Source of the DNA: a bacterium
Lineage (GTDB): Bacteria > SAR324 > XYD2-FULL-50-16
Length of the DNA stretch: 48,742 nt
Direction: 5' to 3'
Assembly (NCBI GenBank): GCA_024275165.1
Contig: JAJRZQ010000002.1
Coordinates: 140,679-189,420, forward strand
Shown in pieces: positions 30,168 to 38,554 of this stretch. The notes beneath the pieces are model-generated. The model was not told the DNA's origin. It saw only the letters and a list, made by a program, of their open reading frames with translations, and did no database searches. Within the stretch, counting starts at the first letter, position 1, and every line of letters starts with the position of its first letter. A program made the position numbers and the translations under genes.

Positions 30168-32687
30168 ATGATTAACAGTCTGATCTCTCGACTGAATTCC
30201 TATTTTGCCTCTCTGCCTACAGTTCTCCGGCATTATAAGAAGCGGATTTTTTTATTTTATTTGATCCTTTTGCTGGTTTTGGGGGCGGGGTTGCCACGGA
30301 TTAAGGTGGACATGAGTTTGGAAAGCTTTTTTGCTCCAGATGACCCTGCTTTGCTCACCATGAACCGCTTTCGAGATGTCTTTCAAGGCGATTCGGGGTT
30401 GTATCTCGTTTACCGCGCGAAAGATGGGGATGTTTTTTCCAATGCCTCTTTAGAGGCCCTAAATCGACTGCAACAGCGATTGACGGATCAGACTTTTGAT
30501 CCGGCGAGCCCTTTGAGTCATATAACTCGCATTACCAGCTTAATCAATGTCGATTATTTAGAGGTGCGACAAGACGACCTTATTTCCAGGGAATTCATTG
30601 GGGCCGACCTCCCCTTAAGCAACGAGCTTAGGGAAAAACGACGGGCCGAGGCCCTGTCTCATCCCGACCTTCCCGAGGTTTATTTTTCTAAAGATTTCCG
30701 TTTGGGGGCGATTTTACTGGAGACGGACCTCGGGACCGAGCGACTCGACGAGTCCGGGAGTGGAGCGGCCCTAGGGGAACTCAGTGTACAGGTGAGGCAA
30801 CAAGATACTCAAGGCCCCTCTCGGTTTAAACCGGTGGAGATGGAGGAGTACGCGGCGCTATGGCACCCCATTGAACAGGCCTTGCAGGTTCCTGATGTGC
30901 AAAGCCAATTGGAGTTTTATCCCGTGGGGGAGACGGTAATGATGGCCTTTTTTCTCGATGTCATCATGACGCAAATGGACCCGATTTTCATGGGAACGCT
31001 GTTGGTGATGATGGTCATGCTGGCGGTGCTGTTTCGCTCCTTTGCCGCAGTGATGTGGCCGGTGGCGGTGGTTGTCTTGTCGGTGGTTTATACCTTTGGT
31101 TTGGTGGGTTGGTTGGGTTTGAAGCTGAATATGATGATCGAGGTGGTTGCTCTTTTGCTCTTGGTCGTTGGGGTTTCTGACGCAGTACATATCCAATCGG
31201 GTTACTTGTTTTTTCGCAAGCAGGGAAAAGACCATGAAGAGGCCATGCGGTTGGTTTTTGCCAAGTCGGGGGTCGCCTGTCTGCTCACCAGCTTGACCAC
31301 CGCGGTGGGGCTCATGTCCTTGGTTTTTGTGCCCATTGAGCCGATTCAAAATTTTGGTCTCAGTGCCAGCTTGGGGGTTTTGCTTGCCTTTTTGCTGACT
31401 TTGTTTTTATTGCCTTTGTTGATGGATTTATCCTCCATTTATAAAGGTCAAGGGCTCGCAACAGAGGGGGCTGGGTTGGTCAGAAACCCTCTAACCGAAC
31501 TGGTTGCCCGTTGGCAGCAGTGGCGCCCTTTGGGGGTTTTGCTGGTTTTTGTGGCGGTGTTTTTGATTTTTCTCTATGGGTTTTTTCAGGTTCGGGTGGA
31601 TTCAGATATGTTGGCGATTATCCCTGAAAAATTTTCCATTCGGCAGGCCTATGATTTAGTGGATCAAAGTTTGGGAGGCTCGACGAATTTAGAGGTTTTG
31701 CTGGAGTTTGATCAAGTCGACGCCTTAAAAGACCCGGTCGTACTGGAGCAGATGGATGCGTTCCAGACTTGGTTAAAGCAAGCCTTCCCCCAGAGGGTCA
31801 AAAGCTGTCGCAGTCTCGTTGAGGTGGTGAAGTACTCGTTTCAGGTACTCAATGAAAATAAGCCCGAGGCCTACCGCGTTCCCAGAGACCGCAATGCCCT
31901 GGCTCAAACCCTGTTGCTTTTTGATAGCGCCGCCCCTGAAGTTCGTCGTTTGGTTGCCCCTGAAGATTACGCCACCGGTCGCATTTCCGTGCGGATGATC
32001 AATGGGGGGAGTGAGGATTTTGTTCTGATCACCACCGCGATCAACAAAAAGTTAAAGGAATTTTTTGACCCTTTGAAAGCGAGTTATCCTAAATTGCAGG
32101 TGGAAACAACAGGTGGTACGGCCTTGATTATGAAAATGATTGATTATGTCAGTTGGGGGCAGATTAAGTCCTTTGGCCTTGCCTTGGCGGTGATTAGCTT
32201 GATTTTAGTGGGTGTTTTTGGCTCAATGAAGGTGGGGTTGCTGGCCCTGTTGCCCAACCTTTTTCCGGTTGTGGTTACTTTTGGAGTCATGGGGTTTTTA
32301 GGGATTGCGCTGGACATGGATACCTTGATCATCGCCCCCATTGTGATTGGAATTGCGGTGGATGACACCATTCACTTTCTGACGCATTTTAAGGAAGAGA
32401 GGCTAAAGGGACAGAGTACCCGTCAAGCCCTTTTAGAATCAACGCGCGAGGCCGGACAAGCGATGATTTTTACCAGTTTGATCTTGTCGGCAGGGTTTTT
32501 GATGATGCTGAATTTTAGCCATATGGGGCTGGTGTACTTCGGGGCTTTAACTGCCGTGGCCCTGTTTTCGGCCCTGTTGGCGGATTTGTTTATGTTGCCT
32601 GCGATTTTGCAATTATTTCAGGTGAGCTTTTCTTCTGTGCAGAAAGAGACACCAGTTGAATCTAGTTTGACTTACAATAACCTCTGA
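30168..32687 (+). CDS. RND/MMPL-family exporter with sterol-sensing-like domains
   Basis: Inner-membrane protein of 839 residues with the RND duplicated plan: one N-terminal transmembrane helix (about 27-45), a large periplasmic loop, a block of five or six helices (about 260-420), a second loop, and a second block (about 660-820). GVSDAVHIQSGY and GIAVDDTIHFLTHFKEER are the repeated helix-4 motifs with Asp residues that carry protons in this family. It resembles predicted exporters of the MMPL/HpnN type that move lipids or hydrophobic compounds. Start MINSLI has only a weak ribosome binding site. The stop codon TGA lies within the MITE-like repeat that follows. Confidence 0.88.
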   Translation: MINSLISRLNSYFASLPTVLRHYKKRIFLFYLILLLVLGAGLPRIKVDMSLESFFAPDDPALLTMNRFRDVFQGDSGLYLVYRAKDGDVFSNASLEALNRLQQRLTDQTFDPASPLSHITRITSLINVDYLEVRQDDLISREFIGADLPLSNELREKRRAEALSHPDLPEVYFSKDFRLGAILLETDLGTERLDESGSGAALGELSVQVRQQDTQGPSRFKPVEMEEYAALWHPIEQALQVPDVQSQLEFYPVGETVMMAFFLDVIMTQMDPIFMGTLLVMMVMLAVLFRSFAAVMWPVAVVVLSVVYTFGLVGWLGLKLNMMIEVVALLLLVVGVSDAVHIQSGYLFFRKQGKDHEEAMRLVFAKSGVACLLTSLTTAVGLMSLVFVPIEPIQNFGLSASLGVLLAFLLTLFLLPLLMDLSSIYKGQGLATEGAGLVRNPLTELVARWQQWRPLGVLLVFVAVFLIFLYGFFQVRVDSDMLAIIPEKFSIRQAYDLVDQSLGGSTNLEVLLEFDQVDALKDPVVLEQMDAFQTWLKQAFPQRVKSCRSLVEVVKYSFQVLNENKPEAYRVPRDRNALAQTLLLFDSAAPEVRRLVAPEDYATGRISVRMINGGSEDFVLITTAINKKLKEFFDPLKASYPKLQVETTGGTALIMKMIDYVSWGQIKSFGLALAVISLILVGVFGSMKVGLLALLPNLFPVVVTFGVMGFLGIALDMDTLIIAPIVIGIAVDDTIHFLTHFKEERLKGQSTRQALLESTREAGQAMIFTSLILSAGFLMMLNFSHMGLVYFGALTAVALFSALLADLFMLPAILQLFQVSFSSVQKETPVESSLTYNNL

Positions 32688-32892
32688 AAAACTCCTTGCC
32701 TACCGCTTGTTCAAGCGGTAGGCTCGTGCCCTTCGGGCTGATTATGGCCCCTGGGGGCGCGTCGAGTTTTTTGGTCTTTTCGGTGGGGAATGAAATCCAC
32801 AATCCCAACGCGAATCAAGAAGTCGCGCTTTTTGATTTGGCAAGGCATCCCTACCTTGCTGGGAAACTCCGCGTTTTTCAGAGTTTCCTTAA
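32682..32892 (+). mobile_element. MITE-like dispersed repeat, copy B
   Basis: About 211 bp. The left end ctctgaaaaactccttgcctaccg supplies the TGA that ends the RND gene. The internal palindrome ctaccgcttg-tt-caagcggtag follows, and the right end is a hairpin ggaaactccgcg...gagtttcctt. In the minus-strand reading frame shared by the copies, an extra G near 32755 causes a frameshift relative to copies A and C. The plus-strand frame through it (from 32696) is read as noncoding. Confidence 0.8.
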
Positions 32893-33158
32893 GGTTTTTA
32901 CGCTGTCGGTTTTGAAGAGGAATGTTAAATATATATTTATCGCTGCAATATTGAAGATGGGTTTATCTATGAAGTAATATATATATAAATATTTCATGCT
33001 CAACTTAGGTTTTTTTGGCTTGTAAAGGCCCTTGGCCTTTTTTTAAATCCTCTATAATTTCATTTTGTTTTAAAAAAAAATAATTTTTTATTGACCGACC
33101 TCCGAGGTTGGGAAGTATAATAAAACTCTGTTCAGATATCTTTTCTTAAATTGGCCTC
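32893..33158. other. AT-rich intergenic stretch with a promoter candidate
   Basis: Very AT-rich. TTGACC (33091) and TATAAT (33116-33121) with a 19-base gap form a plausible but slightly over-spaced sigma-70 promoter for the gene starting at 33159. Nothing else is recognised. Confidence 0.4.
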
Positions 33159-33584
33159 ATGAATCAAATCACTAAATTGCCGACGAAAATGGAAAAAGGC
33201 TTCAAAGGGCGTATTGTTGCTTGGTTGCAAGATAAACAATGCAGATACGAGTTGCTGCAACGGGTCAATGTGGCGGTGTTCGAGTACAATGCCAAGATGC
33301 GCGAACGGCAGATTCAATTGAAAAAGGAAAATCTATCTCATCTTTTCGAGGGAGAGTTTTACGGTTTCATTGGGTTGTGGACGGCCTTGTTTCGACTAAC
33401 GGAGCAGGAACTGCGGTGTAAGATCAACTTGATTCGCCAAGAGTTGGAGGATTATGAGCAAGCTGTGGTCAAAATGGCGGACACCAAAAGAAGCATTTCT
33501 GAAATGCTTGCGGAACAGCGGTTATTTTACAAAAAAAAGATCAGTCAAGCCGAGCAAGAATTCAAACGGCATAAAAAGTTCTAG
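33159..33584 (+). CDS. Hypothetical coiled-coil protein
   Basis: The 141-residue protein is not recognised. It is highly charged and helical, with a likely coiled coil in the second half (about 85-140: LEDYEQAVVKMADTKRSISEM then EQRLFYKKKISQAEQEFKRH). The middle holds a more hydrophobic stretch (FYGFIGLWTALFRL) that is too short and polar for a clear membrane helix. A -10-like box lies about 40 bases upstream, but the ribosome binding site is poor. It is a single gene between the RND exporter and convergent minus-strand genes. Confidence 0.6.
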   Translation: MNQITKLPTKMEKGFKGRIVAWLQDKQCRYELLQRVNVAVFEYNAKMRERQIQLKKENLSHLFEGEFYGFIGLWTALFRLTEQELRCKINLIRQELEDYEQAVVKMADTKRSISEMLAEQRLFYKKKISQAEQEFKRHKKF

Positions 33585-33629
33585 CTTAGCGGTTGCTTTT
33601 TTCCAACGCCTTGATCCTGCCAGGGTGCC

Positions 33630-34523
33630 TTAGCGCAGTCGTTCGTATTGATAAATTTCCTTTCCTTCTGCGTCAAAAAAGAGAATTTCAGCCCTTTGAG
33701 GGGTAAAATGAGCCCAGGCAAAGCCGTGGGTTTCTTGGACAAATAAAGCCTTGGGGTGAGGGGTGAGCCTTGTTTTAGGTAATGGGCTCCCTCCGCCTCC
33801 AGAAAGGATTTGGTCTATACCTGAGCATTGAACATGTTCTAAGATGTGATTGTGCCCTGAAAAGATAAAATCGACACCGGAGCGTTGGATAAAAAACCGC
33901 TCCAACCCTTTCATTTGGCCATGCCTCCCGCTGGAAAGCACGGGGTGATGCCCAAAGGCGAGCTTCCAGGGTTTGGCTGTTTTTTGGAACAGGGCCCAGA
34001 GGCTGCAAATTGTGCAGGTGCTGTTAAAGGCAAAAAAGCGCGCCGGCCCGGCGTCGAACTGGTAGTCTGTTTCGGGCATGCGCCAGCGGTCTGAAATGGC
34101 GGTGTAATCAATTAGGCTGGGCCAGGCATGGCGTAAATCGTGGTTGCCCAAAATCGCGTAAAAGGGGATGGGGTGGGGGTACATCTCTTCAAATTTCTCT
34201 TTAAATTGGGGGTCGTCTAGGCCTTGCACCCCCTCTTGAATGAAGTTGTCCCCCAAAAAGAGCACAAAATCGGCACCACGATCTAAATATTGCTGGTAGC
34301 TGGCTTGAGAAACGGCTTTTTGGTGCCGGTCCCCCGAACCTTGATCCCCGATTAATAAAAACCGGACCTCCTCACCCTTCATTTCAGGATAAAGGGATTT
34401 GAAAAAGTGACGGTTTTGTTTGCGGCAAGCCCGTTGATCTAAAAGTTTGAGCCACTTGGGGTAGAGCCAAAGGGCAACCCCGGCGCTTAAGAAAGCCCAA
34501 GCCCAGGGGGGAAGGATTTCCAT
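33630..34523 (-). CDS. Membrane-anchored metallophosphoesterase
   Basis: Calcineurin-like phosphoesterase of 297 residues. The N-terminal hydrophobic segment (about 7-22, WAWAFLSAGVALWLYP) probably anchors it. The dinuclear-metal motifs follow in order: LIGDQGSGD, FLGDNF, LGNHD, GHHPVLSSG and FSGHNH. The pattern is closest to purple-acid-phosphatase-like enzymes; the substrate is unknown. Its ATG overlaps the stop codon of the msbA-like gene by one base, so a role linked to lipid or envelope phosphate metabolism is possible but is inference from context. Confidence 0.85.
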   Translation of the reverse strand: MEILPPWAWAFLSAGVALWLYPKWLKLLDQRACRKQNRHFFKSLYPEMKGEEVRFLLIGDQGSGDRHQKAVSQASYQQYLDRGADFVLFLGDNFIQEGVQGLDDPQFKEKFEEMYPHPIPFYAILGNHDLRHAWPSLIDYTAISDRWRMPETDYQFDAGPARFFAFNSTCTICSLWALFQKTAKPWKLAFGHHPVLSSGRHGQMKGLERFFIQRSGVDFIFSGHNHILEHVQCSGIDQILSGGGGSPLPKTRLTPHPKALFVQETHGFAWAHFTPQRAEILFFDAEGKEIYQYERLR

Positions 34524-36259
34524 TAGACAGCCTCTTGAAATTGCAAGTCATAAAGCCGTTTATATTCTCCTTCCTGGGCTAACAGCTCTTGATGGGTTCC
34601 CTTCTGCACGATCCGCCCCTCTTTCATGACATAGATTTGATCCGCGTTTAAGATGGTGGAAAGGCGGTGGGCAATGACCAAGGTGGTGCGGTTTTTCATG
34701 AGATTTGCGATGGCTTTTTGCACCTCTTGCTCGGATTCGTTGTCTAAGGCGCTGGTGGCCTCATCGAGGATCAAGATGCCGGCGTCTTTGATTAAGGCCC
34801 TGGAAATTGAAATCCGTTGGCGTTGTCCCCCTGAAAGAGCAGCGCCTTGTTCGCCCACTTCTTCTTGGTACTGATGGGGGAGTTTTGTAATGAACCCATG
34901 GGCATAGCCTGCCTTAGCCGCGTTTTGGACCGAGTTTTCCGTTGATTTGGGGTTCCCGTAGGAGATGTTTGAATGCACCGTGTCGTTAAAGAGGACTACC
35001 TCTTGGGTCACCACCGCGATCTGGCTGCGTAGGCTTTCGAGGGTAACCTCTTGAATGTCGTGCCCGTCAATGCGGATAAAGCCATCTTCTGCGGGGATGT
35101 CATAAAAGCGGGGGATCAGGTTGACCAGGGTGGATTTTCCACTGCCCGAAGAGCCCACCAAGGCAATGACCTGGCCTTTGGTCACCTGGATGTCGATATC
35201 TTTTAAGACCTCGACCTGATCATAACAAAAGCGTTTGATGTGGATGTGGATTTCTTTAGAAAGAGGCGGCAGGGGCTTGGCCCCTGGTTGATCGCAAATC
35301 TTTAATTCCGAATTGAGAATCGAAAAAATCCGTTGCCCCGCGGCCAAACCCTCTTGCACCTTGAGGTTGAACCCGTTGAATTTCTTAATGGGATCATAGA
35401 GCATGAAAAAGCTCATGATAAAGCTGGCAAAGTCCCCGCCGGTCATCTCCTGATGGATGACCAAATACCCCCCATAGGTGAGGATCACCGCGGCAAAACA
35501 GCCGCCCATCAACTCTAAAATGGGATAGGAATAAGAATCAATCCGCACCGAATGCATTAAGCTGGTATAGAGCCGTTGGTTCTCTTTTTTAAAGCGGGAG
35601 AGTTCATAGCCTTCCATGCTGAAGGCTTTCACGATTCGAATGCCCTGTACCACTTCATTGAGCAGGTTGGTGAGATCACCATAACGGCGGAGCCTGCGGC
35701 GGGTAACTTTTTTGTTTTGTCGGCCAAATTTTTGGATCACGAGGCCCGCGATGGGGATGAGGATGACGGTGATGACAAAGAGCTTCCAAGAGCGGTCATA
35801 CATGAGCCAAAATAAGAGGGCAATTTGCGGGATATCTCGCATGGGGCCGGAAATCGTCAAGGTAACCGCTTCGTTGAGCAGGTTTAAATCCGTGGTGAAG
35901 TTGCTGATGAGGTTGCCCGCTTTGGTCTTGTTGAAAAAAACCAAGGGCATGCCAATGATTTTATTAAACAGCCTTGCGCGCAATTCACGAATCATCACCA
36001 AGCCGAGGCTGCTCATCAAGTAGCTCTGGCCGAAAAAAGTGAAACCCTTAAAGAAATAAAGCAGGATCAGGCCACCGCCCACATAAATAAACTGACTCAA
36101 GGCAGGCACCTTGCCGCTGCCTAAGGCGTCAATAATATCCTTGATAAATTTTGCCGGGGCAACGGTAAACAGAGCGAATAAAAGCATGCACAGGATGCCG
36201 AAGAAAAGGCGGGCCTTATGCCGCATCAACTGTTTTGCCAACTCTTGGGTTACCGACAT
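34523..36259 (-). CDS. MsbA-type ABC exporter (lipid A/lipid flippase family)
   Basis: Half-transporter of 578 residues with a six-helix membrane domain (about 15-310) and a C-terminal ATPase: Walker A GSSGSGKST (near 371), Q-loop AVVTQEVVLF, signature LSGGQRQR (near 477), Walker B ILILDEATSALD and H-loop VIAHRLS. Family members dimerise and move lipid A core or other amphiphiles across the inner membrane; which substrate applies here cannot be told from sequence. It is cotranscribed with the downstream phosphoesterase. Confidence 0.9.
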   Translation of the reverse strand: MSVTQELAKQLMRHKARLFFGILCMLLFALFTVAPAKFIKDIIDALGSGKVPALSQFIYVGGGLILLYFFKGFTFFGQSYLMSSLGLVMIRELRARLFNKIIGMPLVFFNKTKAGNLISNFTTDLNLLNEAVTLTISGPMRDIPQIALLFWLMYDRSWKLFVITVILIPIAGLVIQKFGRQNKKVTRRRLRRYGDLTNLLNEVVQGIRIVKAFSMEGYELSRFKKENQRLYTSLMHSVRIDSYSYPILELMGGCFAAVILTYGGYLVIHQEMTGGDFASFIMSFFMLYDPIKKFNGFNLKVQEGLAAGQRIFSILNSELKICDQPGAKPLPPLSKEIHIHIKRFCYDQVEVLKDIDIQVTKGQVIALVGSSGSGKSTLVNLIPRFYDIPAEDGFIRIDGHDIQEVTLESLRSQIAVVTQEVVLFNDTVHSNISYGNPKSTENSVQNAAKAGYAHGFITKLPHQYQEEVGEQGAALSGGQRQRISISRALIKDAGILILDEATSALDNESEQEVQKAIANLMKNRTTLVIAHRLSTILNADQIYVMKEGRIVQKGTHQELLAQEGEYKRLYDLQFQEAV

Positions 36260-36308
36260 GGGTGAGGTCGTGGCCTTGAAGGGGGTTATGGTTTAAAATG
36301 ATTTGAGA

Positions 36309-36944
36309 TCAAGCTGAATTTTTATCATCCCTGCCTGAATTTGGGTAGGGGTTTCGGGCAGGAGGCGCCCTTCTTAGGGGATTTTGTTTTAATTTGAGCC
36401 GGCGAAGCCCGTAAAGCAACAGGAGAGGGCCGAGCCAAAGAAGGGCTTTTTGCGGGTCTCCCTCCTCTTTTAAGCTCCAATGAAACCCGATTAAGGGCAA
36501 GGCAAACCACACAAAGCGGTGAATTTTCTTCCAGGGGAGTTTGCGTTGCAGGGCTTTTAAGCTTGTCAGCGCCAGGATCAAGAGGATGAAGTCAGCGGCA
36601 AGACCCCACAAAATAAAGGGTTTGCTGAGGTTTTTTGCCAGTTCTTGCCCCCCTAAAATTTGATCTAAGAGCCAGATGAGCAGGTGCAACTGGGCATAGA
36701 AAAAAGCCCATAGGCCCGGCGCGCGCCTTGTTCTGGCGAGCCAAGAGAGGAGTTTGGATGGAGGCAAGAGGTAGCGCAAAGGCCCTAAAGCCAGGGTATA
36801 GAGCAAGACAAAAACCGCCCAATTCCCCGTGAAATGGCTGATGGTTTCTACGGGGTTCGCCCCTAAATCGCCTAAAGCGGTCTGGGCGAGGATGGCAAAA
36901 AAAGGGAGAATAAAAAGATAAGGGTAGGCTTTGGCCTTCATCAA
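36309..36944 (-). CDS. msrQ: MsrQ (YedZ) haem-binding membrane subunit
   Basis: Inner-membrane b-type cytochrome of the ferric-reductase-like family that passes quinol electrons to MsrP. The 211-residue product has about six membrane helices. Conserved His residues sit in ISHFTGNWA, AQLHLLIW, KIHRFVW and GFHWSL, and the motif LGPLRYLLP matches the family. Length is usual for YedZ. Its ATG overlaps the stop codon of msrP by four bases, so the two subunits are translationally coupled. Confidence 0.9.
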   Translation of the reverse strand: MMKAKAYPYLFILPFFAILAQTALGDLGANPVETISHFTGNWAVFVLLYTLALGPLRYLLPPSKLLSWLARTRRAPGLWAFFYAQLHLLIWLLDQILGGQELAKNLSKPFILWGLAADFILLILALTSLKALQRKLPWKKIHRFVWFALPLIGFHWSLKEEGDPQKALLWLGPLLLLYGLRRLKLKQNPLRRAPPARNPYPNSGRDDKNSA

Positions 36945-37882
36945 AAATTGTGTTTTAAATCCAAGCCTCGATAGAGTGGGGCCACCTCGGGGTATCCATT
37001 GAAGAGTTCGGTGGGCCTGCGTTGAAACCAGCTCCCCAAAACCCGCTCACTGCTTTGGGACCAGCGGGGGTGGTCGATCGCAGGGTTTACATTGGCGTAA
37101 AAACCGTATTCCTTTGGTTGGATTTGGTTCCACAAGGTCGCGGGTTGGTGGTCGGTTAAGGTGATGCGGACAATAGACTTGATGGATTTGAATCCGTACT
37201 TCCAGGGGACGACCAGCCGCAAAGGAGCCCCGTTTTGTATAGGGAGTTCTTTCCCGTAACAACCAAAGGCTAAAAAAGAGAGTTCGTGCATCGCCTCGGG
37301 CAGGGTCAGCCCCTCGGCATAGGGCCAGGGGTAATAGGAGGTGCGTTGGCCAGGGAAGAGTTTTTTATCCTCTAAGCTCACAAAGGCGACATACTTTGCT
37401 TTGCTCGTTGGGTTGGCGAGCTGGATTAATTTTGCCAAGGGAACCCCATCCCAGGGAACGATCATGGACCAGGCCTCAACGCAGCGAAGGCGGTAAACGC
37501 GTTGTTCTAGGCCTAGAGCCTTGATTTGATCCAAGTCTAGGGTAAGGGGTTTTTGCGCTAAGCCGGTGATCTCGACCTGCCAAGGGGGCAGCGTCACTCC
37601 TGCGCAAAGCTCTTTGACTTCTTGTTTTTGGGTAGAAAACTCATAGAAGTTGTTATAACTCGTGGTTAGCTTTTCCGCGGTGGGCTCTAGTTGTTGAAAT
37701 TTTGGGTTGGTTTTTGAGGCGAGGGGGTCGCCTGGCTGGGCAAAAGAGAGGCTGGGCAGGGCTAGGCTGGTGGTCGCTAAGCCTGCGGCCTTCAACAGGG
37801 CTCGTCGATTGAAATAAAGGCTTTCGTCGGTCGCCGCAGAATCGGGGAGAAACCAGGAGGGGGGGCTGAACTGTTTCATCAT
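36941..37882 (-). CDS. msrP: MsrP (YedY) periplasmic methionine-sulfoxide reductase, molybdopterin subunit
   Basis: Repairs oxidised methionines in periplasmic proteins with electrons from MsrQ. The 313-residue protein has a twin-arginine-type signal (FNRRALLKAAGLATTSLALP, about 25-45), so it is probably exported folded with its cofactor. The sulfite-oxidase fold is recognised from YNNFYEF, the molybdenum-ligand Cys in RLRCVEAWSMIVPWDG, and LRLVVPWKYGFKSIKS. Both YedYZ partners are present and adjacent. Confidence 0.92.
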   Translation of the reverse strand: MMKQFSPPSWFLPDSAATDESLYFNRRALLKAAGLATTSLALPSLSFAQPGDPLASKTNPKFQQLEPTAEKLTTSYNNFYEFSTQKQEVKELCAGVTLPPWQVEITGLAQKPLTLDLDQIKALGLEQRVYRLRCVEAWSMIVPWDGVPLAKLIQLANPTSKAKYVAFVSLEDKKLFPGQRTSYYPWPYAEGLTLPEAMHELSFLAFGCYGKELPIQNGAPLRLVVPWKYGFKSIKSIVRITLTDHQPATLWNQIQPKEYGFYANVNPAIDHPRWSQSSERVLGSWFQRRPTELFNGYPEVAPLYRGLDLKHNF

Positions 37883-37939
37883 GCAAAAGGCTTTGTTGTT
37901 TTATGGTTTTGTTGATAAGTTTTAATATCTATACCTTAA

Positions 37940-38095
37940 AAAGGTCTGAAAAATTCAGAGGTTCCTCGGCAACCCAGGGAGGGGGTGCCAAATTAAAAAA
38001 TGAAACGCTTGGATTTACAAGAGGGTAGGGAGGTATTCTCCACCCTTTGTACTGAAAAAGGGCAGGAATGCTGTTTTTCAGAGGTTTCTTTAATA
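37940..38095. repeat. Degenerate relative of the MITE-like repeat
   Basis: ggtctgaaaaattcagaggttcc at the left and gtttttcagaggtttctttaa at the right resemble the ends of the 210-bp element, in inverted orientation to each other. The interior (tgccaaattaaaaaatgaaacgcttggatt) is a shortened, diverged match to the tgccaaatcaaaa part. It lies between msrP and the B12 riboswitch. Confidence 0.4.
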
Positions 38096-38319
38096 AAATA
38101 TCATGCTTGCCAAAGTTGCACTATCAAATTTTCTCCTTTTTTGTCTTATAGCTCGAACGGGAGGCCTTTTTCTGGGGGCAAATAAGAGGGCTTGTTATGG
38201 GCTTGGATGCTTCCTCAGCTTGTTGGTTCAGGAAATAAACTCTTGGCTTGCAGGTCGCCTCGGAGTTTATTAGAGGCTCTAAAAATAAACCTTGATCAAG
38301 CGCCTTGAAGTCGGTAATT

Positions 38320-38456
38320 GTCAATTCCGGTTATCGTTTTCAGGTAACCACTCCAAGAGGAAGTGGGGTTAGAATCCCTCACTGGCGCGCAACGGTGATG
38401 CAGCTTTGCTGACAAGTCCGAGCTTCTTGAACTTTCACCACCTCGCGAACAGGACA
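38320..38456 (+). promoter_or_regulatory. Cobalamin (B12) riboswitch
   Basis: The stretch contains the B12-box core: ggaagtgg, ttagaatccctcactgg, cgcgcaacggtga and acaagtccgag, in the order and spacing of cobalamin riboswitches. It precedes btuB/btuFCD-type genes. Ligand binding would normally lower expression of B12 uptake. A long inverted repeat downstream (38488-38502 with 38540-38554) may be its expression platform. Confidence 0.85.
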
Positions 38457-38487
38457 TCAAAATGTTATATTCCATTCAATTTCCCTA

Positions 38488-38554
38488 GTTGTTTTTAAGT
38501 TTTTCAGGGCATTTATCCCCTTGTTAATATTTAAATTTTAAACTTAAAAACAAC
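38488..38554 (+). promoter_or_regulatory. 15-bp perfect inverted repeat ending at the btuB start codon
   Basis: gttgtttttaagttt (38488-38502) pairs perfectly with aaacttaaaaacaac (38540-38554); the second arm ends at the base before ATG 38555. No GGAGG is present. Pairing would occlude the initiation region, which suggests translational control coupled to the riboswitch upstream. A DNA-binding operator is an alternative. Confidence 0.6.

Noticed and set aside
32696-32977. 93-codon frame after the RND gene
   Set aside because: It is a translation of MITE-like copy B; the frame shared with the other copies is on the opposite strand.
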